Positions 9,975-19,967 of a DNA stretch of 64,000 nt are shown here, in pieces. This stretch comes from Callorhinus ursinus (Eukaryota > Chordata > Mammalia > Carnivora > Otariidae). Location of the stretch: the NCBI RefSeq assembly GCF_003265705.1, contig NW_020312828.1, positions 55,967,961 to 56,031,960 of the forward strand, written 5' to 3'. The position numbers were made by a program, and so were the translations under genes. How positions within the stretch are numbered: the first letter of the stretch is position 1; the number at the start of each line of letters is the position of its first letter. Below the pieces are notes generated by a model. The model did not search any database. It was not told the DNA's origin and worked only from the letters and a program-made list of their open reading frames with translations.

Positions 9975-11230
9975 GAATAACCAAATATTTAGTGATCAGA
10001 AGAGAGGATTGTAATAATAATTAGAACTTTGTAAAAGTATTCCCATTTTTTTCTCTTCTTCTAGGCTCATGGTGGTGTTTTATATCTTCATTCTTTAAAG
10101 TTTGTGCACTGAGACTTATTTTACCAATGAATATGAGAGGAAAATTTTAGAGACCATGAATATTAGCAGCAATGACAGATTAAAGACCTCTATAAAACAA
10201 GGAAAATGCCCCCCAAAATCAGAATCAACTTTCTCCCAACTCTGGAAACCAAGCAAAAGCTTGCAACAATCTAGGGATAGTAGGATATTGGTAAGCAGTG
10301 TGAGCTTTGTGGTGCTTTAACTTGCACTAGCCGCATCCTCCCTACTCCAGTTTATAGTACTCCTGAAAACTAACAATCACACTAAAAGACAATAGCATGG
10401 CACCTACCAGCATGGTACAAAATAAGAGAAGAGTCCCTTCAAAGCCATATTTCCAACAAATAAGCATGATTTAAACTGTCTGTTATTTCCCTGGAAGGTC
10501 ACACTTGCAAGCCCATCTATATTTGACCTAATTCACCCAGTGCAAAATGTCTTTTCTTCAGAGATGTTTATTGAAATCAATAACAGGAGTGTATTTATCT
10601 TTGTGACTGCCTGAACAGTGCATAACAGTTGGGGTAATGAAAAGATTAAATGGAAAGCTTAAAAAGAAAAGATGAAGAATGTGATGTCCATAGGAATTTC
10701 AAAACTCTGACATATTCCTGGGATCCAAAAAGCCACACACGTATAGTGCTGTGTGCATGCCAAAGGCAATATACATGTTCAAGAAAGACCTGAGGAGGGC
10801 CAAATATCTCATATTTAGCTGAATTTGAGGCTCTGTTCAAGCAGGAACAGAAAGCTAAAGTAGAGTTTTCAAGTGAGTGTTGAGGATGTTCCCCAATATG
10901 TACACAGAGACTCTCAGCAAAGACTGGGAAACTTAACGGTCTGGGTTGAATAAGGAGATATTTTTATAATCATTAGCCACTATTAAGCTAAGCAATCAGA
11001 AGCTGCATTGGTCACACATGACAAAGAATATAGTCTTTAGAGAATTAGATCAGGAGAGCCACTAAACAGCAACAGCAATGAACACTGGAGAAAGGGATGA
11101 ATCTGATTTCAAAGTAGCCGCATATACCATTAAAAGTGTCTAGTTTTCAATAAGAAATTAGAAGGCATAAAAAAGGAAAATCATGCAGATTTCTTAACTG
11201 TTTAATTTTACTAAATGTTTAAAGAATAAT
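9972..11230 (+). other. Unassigned; possible ancient L1 5' region
   Basis: The segment with 'GCAACAGCAATGAACACTGG' and 'AAAGGGATGAATCTGATTTC' is reminiscent of the 5' region of very old L1 elements in sense orientation. I could not align enough of it to be confident. No host exon is seen. Confidence 0.25.
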
Positions 11231-11914
11231 AATAGTCCTTCACACCTCTTCCAAAAAGTGGAACAGGGGAAATCACTTCACAATTATTTTGATGAGACCA
11301 TTATTACTATATATCAAAACCAAAAACAGTGGAAATAGGCGTGCATGATCTTCTCCAACCCCCGCCCCTGTCACCATTGTAATTTTTGTTCTATACATTA
11401 GATACCTGGAGGGAAAAAGAAGAAAATTCCTCCTCTCAAACTAACGTAAAGTAGATCTGTATTGAGAGAGAGAAATAAAACTCTCCTATTAGCAGACACT
11501 AAGATTTTAATGTTGCTTCATGACAGCATACCTTGATTATCTTGACTGAGATTATCCATCTTCTTCTTTAGTCTCGTTATTTTGCCATTAATGATTAGTC
11601 TAATATCTCATTTTTAAAAATTGTTTTAAACTTATGTCCATTATTTTTTCCTATGTCCTATTGAGGATGCTATCATTTCTTGAAATTTTCTTCTGGATCC
11701 CATTGTAGATATTGATAAGATGTATTTTCTCCCTTTGGAATTTGTAAATGTGATTTTTTCTTTTCCCATATAACCAGTATTTTGCTAGAGATATATAGAA
11801 TTTTCTCTGTTCTAAAACAAGATGAAAATTCATTAACAAACATGCCATCATAGTTATCTTTGAAGCAAAACAAACTAACCTAAAACTCAAGCACATGAAT
11901 CAACAATTATTTAT
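11231..11914. other. Unassigned AT-rich stretch
   Basis: No recognisable repeat or gene. The overlapping minus-strand frames at 11651-11896 have no identifiable motif. Confidence 0.4.
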
Positions 11915-12330
11915 AATATGATAAGGCAATTGCAGCATAACAGATGTTCCCAAAATGTAGTGACTTATAACCATAAGTTATAAATATGTGAGTCAGTGAT
12001 TTAGGCTGTTCTGGTTGAGTGGTACTTCAGGCCTCATCTGGGCTCCCCGTGAGACTGAAGTTGGTCTCATAGCAGATAGTGGAAGTGATAATCTTGGTTG
12101 GGTTTCTTACACCTCTAGGGCCTCAGCTGGAAAGAATACATTAACTATATTCACAACTGCATGGTTTGTTCTGAAAGAGGGTACCTTTTGCTTGCCACAT
12201 AATGTGGCAGGACTCCAAGAGAATGAAAAGAAGTGGGTTAGGCTAACTAACAACAGGCACAAGTTAATGCTACCACATACTATTGCTCAAAGCAAGGGTT
12301 TAAGGAGTGGAGAATGAAAAGAGTTGCAAA
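11915..12330. repeat. Fossil interspersed repeat, family not named
   Basis: Contains 'CCCAAAATGTAGTGACTTAT' near the start and 'CTATTGCTCAAAGCAAGGGT' near the end, in the order of a common old mammalian repeat ('...aaaacttagtggctta...' to '...attctattggtcaaagcaag...'). I recognise the wording but cannot name the family; an old LTR or DNA element is possible. Two more likely relatives lie at 35775-36110 and 46540-46760. The open frame at 12015-12317 is not a known protein. Confidence 0.45.
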
Positions 12331-12394
12331 CACATAACACATAACAAATATGTCATAGGAAGTGGAATAATTAATTTTTCTAAATAATATTCCA

Positions 12395-12595
12395 GGGGCA
12401 CAGGGTGGCTCCGTCATTGGGTGACTGCCTTCGGCTGAGGTCATGATCCCAGGGTCCTGGGATCGAGCCCCGCATCAGGCTCCCTGCTCAGCAAGAAGCC
12501 TACTTCTCCCTCTCCCACTTCCCCTGCTTATGTTCCCTCTTTCTCTGTGTCTCTCTCTGTCAAATAAATAAATAAAATCTTTAAAAATAAATAAA
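12395..12595 (+). mobile_element. Can-SINE, sense
   Basis: Full-length sense copy with 'GGTCATGATCCCAGGGTCCT' and an AAATAAATAAATAAAATC tail extended by ATAAATAAAT. Perfect 14-bp TSD TAAATAATATTCCA at 12381-12394 and 12596-12609. The head has lost the usual CGCCTG (reads GGGGCACAGGGTGGC). Confidence 0.96.
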
Positions 12596-12839
12596 TAAAT
12601 AATATTCCAAATTTATCATTATAGTTTAAGTACTTTTGAGTTGACTGGTTGTCAGCTGATGTAGGCTTAGCTTAGGTGATTTTGGTTCTTCTTACTCATG
12701 TATATGAGAGTCGGCTAAGAGCTCTTCTCTATTTCTCATCCTCCTTTTGAGACCAGTGAACTATTTCAAGGATATCCTTTCTCCCTCTCTCTTTCTTTCT
12801 TTCATTTGTTATTTTGTATGTCATAATTTTTTAAATTAA

Positions 12840-13165
12840 AATATTTTATAGCAGTTTTCAGTTCAAAACAAAATTGAGGGGAAGTTACAGAAATTTCCTA
12901 TATAACCCCTGCCACCACACATGCATAAGCTTTCCCATTACCAATATCCCCCACCAGAGTGATACATTTGATACAACTGATAAACCTACATGGACATATT
13001 ATAATCTCCCAAAGTTTGCATTGCATTTCACTTTTGGTGTGTAACGTTCTATGGATTTAGACAAATTTATAATATCATCTATCTGTCATTATGGTACCAT
13101 ACAGAGTATTTTAAGTCCTCTCAAAATCCTCTGTGTTCTGCCTATTCATCCCTCCCCCTGCTCAG
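12840..13165 (-). mobile_element. Ancient L1 3'UTR fragment, antisense
   Basis: 'TATAGCAGTTTTCAGTTCAA', 'ACCCCTGCCACCACACATGC', 'CCCACCAGAGTGATACATTT' and 'CCTATTCATCCCTCCCCCTG' are in the antisense order of an L1M-type 3'UTR. There is no coding part. Preceded by a short CT-rich run at 12779-12803. Confidence 0.8.
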
Positions 13166-13609
13166 TCATATCTTTTTTATGGTGATGCTAAAATCACAAG
13201 TGAAGATGTGCAAAATATCTAGAGGGCCTTGGTAGTAGAAAAGAACTTGAGACACTGTCTTTGACAGTGATCCCTATGCATTAGCAACTTCCATCTTTCC
13301 CATATTCCCCTGGCCTTAGACTTATGAATATACAGCTTGAGTCTTGTTGGCTCACTCTATTCCACTCCAACACTAAAGCTGTGCTAAAGATAGTGGGATG
13401 GTATCTGATAGCCAGATACCCATTCTATTCCCAGTTCCATTTCACAAAGATGTAGAAAACAGGACTTAAACAAGTAAATTACATGTGAATTTATCAACTG
13501 GCATATAGCCCTGATTCCCAATTAGATTCCCAGAGGAAGTTTATGCAACATGACTTCTTTTAATGTAAAATGAATACTTTTGCAATCAGGAAAAAAAAAG
13601 ATTACTTTA
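13166..13609. other. Unassigned stretch flanking a young L1
   Basis: GC-balanced sequence with no recognised family or gene. It ends in the target DNA of the L1 that begins at 13624. Confidence 0.4.
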
Positions 13610-14607
13610 GAAATGAAATTATTGGGGGTTCAGGAAAAGATAGCAGAGGAGTAGGGGTCCCTATTCCAACTGGTCCCCAGAATTGAGCTGGTTAGCTAAC
13701 AGACCACTCTGAACACCCACGAATTCAACCTGAGACGTAAGAAGATAGATCTGGATCTCTACAAACAGAATATCACAGGCAGTTATTTTTGAGGTATGGA
13801 GCAGGGAGCCATGATTCTGTGGGCAGATTTTGGAAGATACGCAGAAGGGGGAGGGAGCTGCCTTAAGCACTGGCACTGGAAAGGTGAAATAGCACAGGAG
13901 TACAAACCTCCTGCGCTAGGGATCAGGCATAGACTTGTAGACACGTAGCGGTGGGGAAAGGACTTTAGGGCAGCCCCCTGGACTGAAACCTGGAGCTGCA
14001 GCGCCACGCATGTGAACTGGGGGCAGCTGGCAGTTTTAGAAGCACAAAGGGAAGGGACGTGCCCCGACCTGGAGGTGAGGACTGGGTGCACTCTGAGCGG
14101 CGCACAACCCAGGATGCTGCAGTTTATAGCAGCACAGACAGACACAGAGATAGTGTGGCCTGGAGAGCTCAGTGAAGAACAGACTCCTATCTCTCTGCTC
14201 TGAGGCAGAGGGTTAGAAAAGATCTCTTCTGCTCTGACTCTCAGAAGAGACACAGAAAGCCACGAGGGAAAGCCGCCAGAGAACAAAAGCCCCCCAAAAC
14301 CAGCTCCCACTGAGCCCATCCCCGACCACAGGGGGTAGTGTAACTCTGCCCAAACAGGGTTGCCTGAGTAACAGCACAGCAGGCCCCTCCCCCAGAAGAC
14401 AGGCTGGGAGAACAAGAGGCCTGAAACCCTAAGCTCCCTATAAAATAGGTTCATCTTGCTTGGGTTGTGGTCAATAATTTGGACTCTGTACATTACTTCA
14501 ACCATCCCTCAACAGAATGACTAGGAGGAGGAACCCCCAAAATAGGAAAGACTCAGAGACTGTGAATCTGCCACAGATTTACAAATAGATACGGATATAA
14601 CCAAAAT

Positions 14608-15700
14608 GTCAGAAATGGACTTAAGGATAGCAGTTGTGAAGACAATAGCTGAAATGGAGAAATCAATTAATGTCAACACAGTCTCTAAGGGCAGAAATAA
14701 AAGCTGAACTGGCAGAATTTAAAAATGCAATCAATGAGATCCAATCTAATCTAGATAATTTAACAGGGTAAATGAGGCAGAAGAATGAATTAGTGATCTA
14801 GAAGACCAATTAATAACAAGAAGGAGAAAGACGCAGCCAGGGAAAAACAACTCAAAATCCATGAAAATAGAATCAGAGAAATAAGGGACACCATGAAACG
14901 TTCCAATGTCAAAATTATTAGGATTCTTGAAGGGGTGGAGAGAGAAAGAGTACTAGAAGATATATTTGAGCAAATCATAACTGAGAACTTCCCTAATCTG
15001 GGGAATGAAACAAAAATTCGTTTCCTAGAGGCAGAGAGGACCTCTCCCAAGACCAAGGAAAGCAGGCCAATGCCCTGGCATGTAATAGTAAAATTCGCAA
15101 ATCTTAGAACCAAGGAAACCATCTTAAGGGCAGTTAGGGGGAAGAGATTCCTTATGTACAGAGGGGGGAACATCAGAATAATGTCAGACCTATCCGCAGA
15201 GACATGGCAAGCCAGAAAGGGCTGGCAAGACATATTCAGGGTACTAAATGAGAAGAACATGCAGCCAAGAATACTTTATCTGGGAAGGCTGTCATTTAGA
15301 ATGGATGGAGAGATGCAGAGCTTCCAAAACCGGCAGAAACCGAAAGAATATGTGACCACCAAGCTGGACCTGAAAGAAATATTAAGGGGGGGGGGCGCCT
15401 GGGTGGTTCAGTTGGTTAAGCGACTGCCTTCGGCTCAGGTCATGATCCTGGAGTCCCGGGATCGAGTCCCACATTGGGCTCCCTGCTGAGCAGGGAGTCT
15501 GCTTCTCCCTCTGAACCTCTTCCCTCTCATGCTCTCTATCTCTCATTCTCTCTCTCTCAAATAAATAAATAACATCTTTTAACACAAAAGAAAAAAAAAG
15601 AAATATTAAGAGGGGTTCTATAAAAGGAGAAAGCCCCCAAGAGTGATATAGAACAGAAATTTAAAGAGACAGTCTATAAAAACAAGATCTTCACAGGCAA
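14608..15700 (+). pseudogene. L1 ORF1 pseudogene
   Basis: ORF1p is the RNA-binding trimeric chaperone of L1. The coiled-coil part (about 14608-14880) is broken by frameshifts and stops. The RNA-recognition and C-terminal part is open at 14893-15384. Recognisable blocks are 'NVKIIRILEGVERE', 'FEQIITENFPNLG', 'HVIVKFANLRTKETILRAVR', 'MSDLSAETWQARKGWQDIF' and 'MQPRILYLGRLSFRMDGE'. A sense SINE then interrupts it and the frame runs into SINE sequence up to 15489. ORF1 continues after the SINE to near the ORF2 start. Confidence 0.9.
15387..15596 (+). mobile_element. Can-SINE, sense, inside L1 ORF1
   Basis: Full-length young-type SINE ('GGGCGCCTGGGTGGTTCAG', 'GGTCATGATCCTGGAGTCCC', AAATAAATAAATAACATC tail). 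Perfect 14-bp TSD AAAGAAATATTAAG at 15373-15386 and 15597-15610. It entered after the L1 landed and fixes their relative age. Confidence 0.97.
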
Positions 15701-18290
15701 CATGATGACAATAAATTCATATCTTTCAAAATCACTCTCAATGTGAATGGCCTAAATGCTCCCATAAAATGGCACAGTGTTGCAGATTGGATAAAAAGAT
15801 AGAATCCATCCATACGCTGTCTACAAGAGACTTATTTTGACCTAAAGATACATCCAGATTGAAAGTGAAGGGATGGAGATCCATCTTCCATGCCAACGGA
15901 CCTCAAAAGAAAGCTGGAGTAGCAATTCTTATATCATACAAATTAGATTTTAAACTAAAGACTGTAGAGAAACAGAAGGACACTACATCATTTTTAAGTG
16001 TCTATCCGACAAGAAGATCTAACAATTGTAAATATCTTCACCCCCTACATGGGAGCAGCCATCTACATAAGCCAACCGTTAACCAAAATAAAGAGTCATA
16101 TTGATAACAATACATTAATTGTAGGAGACCTCAATATTCCACTCTCAGGAATAGACAAATCATCTAAGCAGAAAATCAACAAAAAAACAAGAGCTTTGAA
16201 TGACACACTGGACCACATGGACCACATGGATATATACAGAACATTCCACACTAAAACAACAGAATACTCATCGTTCTTGGGCACACACAGAACTTTCTCT
16301 GGAATAGACCACATACTGTGTCATAAATCAGGTCTCAACCGATACCAAAAGGATCATCCACAACGACCAAGTGGGATTATCCCCGGGATGCAAGGGTGGT
16401 TCAACATTCACAAAATATCTTCCTCAATGGGGAAAAGATGAGAGCCTTTCCCTTAAGATCGGGAACATGTCAAGGATGCCCACTCTCGCCACTATTGTTC
16501 AACATAGTACTAGAAGTCTTGGCAACAGCAAGCAGACAACAAAAAGAAATAAAGGGTATTTAAATTGGCAAAGAGGAAGTTAAACTCTCTCTTTTTGCAG
16601 ATGACATGATACTTTATGTGGAAAACCCAAAAGACTCCACCCCCAAATTACTAGAACTTGTATAGCAATTCAGGAATGTGGCAGGATACAAAATCTATGC
16701 ACAGAAATCAGTTGCTTTCTTATACACTAACGATGCAACTGTAGAAAGAGAAATTAGAGAAATGATTCCATTTACAATAACATCAAACACAATAAGATAC
16801 CTCAGAATAAACCTAACCAAGGAGGTAAAGGATCTATACTCTAGGAACTACAGAACACTCATGAAAGAAATTGAAGAAGACACAAAAAGATGGAAAAAGA
16901 TTCCATGCTCATGGATCAGAGGAATAAAATTGTTAAAATGTCGATGCTACCCAGAGCAATCTATACCTTCAATGCCATCCTGATCAAAGTTCCAATGAGA
17001 TTTTTCAAACTGCTGGTACAATCCTAAAATTTGTATGGAATCAGGAAAGACACCAAATCGCCAAGGAAATGCTGAAAAAGAAAAACAAAGCTGGGGGCAT
17101 CACGTTGCCAGATCTCAAGCTAAATTACAAAGCAGTGATCACCAAGATAGCATGGTACTGGCACAAAAACAGACATACAGACCAATGGAACAGAATAGAG
17201 AGCCCAGATATGGACCCTCAACTCTATGGTCAAATAATCTTTGACAAAGCAGGAAAAAACATGCAATGGAAAACAGACAATCTCTTCAATAAACTGCTGG
17301 GAAAATTGGACATCTATATACAGAAGAATGAAACTCGACCATTCTCTAACACCATACACAAAGATAAACTCAAAATGGATGAAAGACCTCAATGTGAGAC
17401 AGGAATCCATCAAAATTCTAGAGGAGAACATAGGCAGTAACCTCTTTGACATAACCCACAGCAACTTCTTTCATGATACATCTCCAAACGCTAGTGAAAC
17501 AAAAGCAAAAATGAACTTTTGGGACTTCATCAAGATAAAAAGCTTCTGCACAGCAAAGGAAACCATCAACAAAACAAAGAGGCAACCTACAGAATGGTTG
17601 AAAATATTTGCAAATGACACCACAGACAAAGTGCTGATTTCCAAGATCTATAAAGAACTTCTCAAACTCAACACCCAAAAAACAAATAATAAAGTCAAAA
17701 AACAGACACTTCTCAAAAGAAGACATACAAATGGCTAACAGACACATGAAAAAATGTTCATCATCATTAGCCATCAGGGAAATTCAAATCATAACTGCAT
17801 TGAGATACCAACTTACACCAGTTAGAATGGCAAAAATGGACAAGGCAAGAAACAACAAATGTTGGAGAGGGTGTGGAGAAAAGGGAACCCTCTTACACTG
17901 TTGGTGGGATTGCAAGTTGCTACAGCCACTTTGGAAAACAGTGTGGAGGTTCAAAAAATTAGAAATAGAGCTACTGTATAACCCAGCAATTGCAATCCTG
18001 GGTATTTACCCCAAAGACCCAGATGTAGTGAAAAGAAAGGCCATATGCACACCAATGTTCATAGCAGCAATGTCCGCAATACCAAACTGTGGAAAGAGTT
18101 GAGATGCCGTTCAACAGATGAATAGATAAAGAAGATGTGGTCCATATACATGATGGAATATTAGCCATCAAAAGGATGAATACCCAACTTTTACATCAAC
18201 ATGGATGGGACTGGAGGAGATTATGCTAGGTGAAATAAGTCAAGCAGAGAAAGTCAATTATCATATGGTTTCACTTATTTGTGGAACATA
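15701..18290 (+). pseudogene. L1 ORF2 pseudogene with two internal deletions
   Basis: ORF2p supplies endonuclease and reverse transcriptase. The start region (15701) reads 'MTINSYLSKS' before decay. Endonuclease pieces follow: 'EDLTIVNIFTPYMGAA', 'IVGDLNIPLSGIDKSSKQKI' and '[15 protein letters not shown]' in the frame 15998-16441. At about 16350 endonuclease sequence jumps to the RT segment '[15 protein letters not shown]', removing the linker and early RT. A second jump near 16420 removes the block normally between 'FNIH' and the 'ESLSL' segment. The FADD catalytic box is intact at 16594-16605. The cysteine-containing C-terminus is visible as '[18 protein letters not shown]' within 17731-18102. 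Many stops and frameshifts. Confidence 0.92.
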
Positions 18291-18577
18291 AAGAATAACA
18301 TGGAGGACAGTAGGCAAAGGAAGGGAAAAATGAAAGGGGGAGACATACCATGACAGACTATGGACTCTGAGAAACAAACTGAGGGTTTTAGAGGGGAGGG
18401 GCTGGGGGGATGGGTTAACCAGTGATGGGTATTAAGGAGGACACATACTGCATGGAGCACTGGGTGTTATACAAAAATAATGAATTCTGGATCACTACAT
18501 GAAAAACTAATGATGTATTGTATGGTGACTAACATAACACAATGAAATTAAATTTTAAAAAAGGAAATGAAATTACT

Positions 18578-19069
18578 GATGCTTTTGTTTAAGATGTCTG
18601 ATTATGGATTGATAATATAGTTTATGACAAGCTTTATAAACTTGGTCTTTGATTTTTCAGATGGAAAACATATTTTAGTCTGTTTACATTGATCATATTT
18701 GATGGCATTGAAGTTTCCTTTTACACTGCTTTGTCAGAGATGTAGAAAATATTTTGAAATATTTGGAAAATTTAATATAATTTTTAAAAATTTCACTACC
18801 AAGTGGTTTAGGTATATAAAATAATATTTTTGTTTATATAGATTTCTGTATGGTCAGTTAAGCTGCAGAAGCACAGATATACTTGATATATTTTATTTTA
18901 TCCACCATGGACCACTCAGTCTTATTTCTAAATAGATAGAATTAATCCTATTCAATTTGTTACTCTCTTTTTAAGACAGATAATTATTTTTTATCCCTGA
19001 CCTCTTCTTTTAGACACTTCCTTTTCAAGAAAGTGATTATATCAGCTAAGATAATGACTAAAGGATATA
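18578..19069. other. Unassigned AT-rich stretch before the gap
   Basis: AT-rich with no recognised repeat or gene; it ends at the assembly gap. Confidence 0.45.
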
Positions 19070-19169
19070 NNNNNNNNNNNNNNNNNNNNNNNNNNNNNNN
19101 NNNNNNNNNNNNNNNNNNNNNNNNNNNNNNNNNNNNNNNNNNNNNNNNNNNNNNNNNNNNNNNNNNNNN
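19070..19169. other. Assembly gap (100 N)
   Basis: Exactly 100 N characters, the usual placeholder for a gap of unknown size. Sequence on each side is AT-rich and not obviously repetitive, so the true missing length cannot be judged. Confidence 0.99.
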
Positions 19170-19379
19170 GTAGTGTGTTTTTAGGGATAAGTGGGATAAA
19201 GAATATTAGAATCAGCAGTATTATGTTGAGGGATTGTAGCCACAGGCCTAAAATGTGGTTGAGGCCAAGTGATTATAAGGTATTTTATTTTATTCTGAGT
19301 TAATTTGTCTCTCAATGTTGCAAAATGATATAGTAGATAATATAGTAGCCAACAAGGCAAGAATTCTAAATCCTTCTAA

Positions 19380-19545
19380 AAACATAGCAATTGACATGAT
19401 GTGTCAACTTACAGAAACAAATTAACCTTTCTCTAGCCAAGTTTCTTCATCTGTGAAATGGGGACTATAATATGTGCCACCAAGGTCACCAAAAAGTTTC
19501 ACAGATTAATGAGATAATATTCTCAGGATCTCTTGAGCTTTGAGA
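19380..19545 (+). mobile_element. MIR SINE, sense
   Basis: 'GTTTCTTCATCTGTGAAATG' followed by 'GGGACTATAATATGTGCCAC' and 'TTAATGAGATAATATTC' follows the MIR core and 3' order. The 5' tRNA-like head is weak. Confidence 0.75.
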
Positions 19546-19950
19546 TTCTTAGGAGGAAAAGAAACAAAAACAGCAAAAAAAGAAAAAATTAAGGGCATAC
19601 TTTCCTACCAAATAATTTTTTTTAAATATAACTTGAGATTTTTTTAAAATGTTTTAGATATTTTAAATTACATATTGTATATACATACGTACAATTTACA
19701 AATGTTTATTCATTTATTTCAAACTAAACAGCACAAAAATGAAAACTTGAATATAAACATAAAATATATACCAGTAAAAATACCAAGTATGACCCAACAA
19801 AATTTTGGAGATTTTTGACAATTCCAGACTAATTTTAAACGTAGGTGGGAGACTCACTGAGATACTTCACGTTAAATGCCTAGTGTCCAGCACATAGTAC
19901 AAAACCAACAAATGTCAGTTAATACTACTTTTATCATTGTTTTTATAAAA
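19546..19950. other. Unassigned AT-rich stretch
   Basis: A/T runs and no recognised element; it ends in the target site of the next L1. Confidence 0.4.
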
Positions 19951-19967
19951 ATTTAACCACCCTATAT

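Larger units (their letters stand above)
13624..18563 (+). mobile_element. L1 LINE, sense, both ends present, internally deleted
   Basis: Starts at an L1 5' terminus (GGGGGTTCAGGAAAAGATAG, with 'GCAGAGGAGTAGGGG' following) and ends in an A-rich tail after 18540. The TSD is GAAATGAAATTATT at 13610-13623 against GAAATGAAATTACT at 18564-18577. The layout is 5'UTR 13624 to about 14600, ORF1 remnant, a SINE at 15387, ORF2 remnant from 15701, and a 3'UTR from about 18290. Without the SINE it is about 4.7 kb, short for a complete L1. Two ORF2 deletions explain the shortfall. All ORFs carry stops or frameshifts, so the element is inactive. The GC-rich 5'UTR carries a 240-codon open frame on the opposite strand (14505 down to 13783). 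Confidence 0.95.

Noticed and set aside
10646..10840. Minus-strand 64-codon frame as a coding exon
   Set aside because: No recognisable motif, no convincing splice sites, and length within chance expectation for this composition.
14893..15489. 198-codon plus-strand frame as a host gene
   Set aside because: Its first ~160 residues are the L1 ORF1p RNA-binding and C-terminal domain, and the last ~30 are a read-through into a SINE; it has no independent start or gene context.
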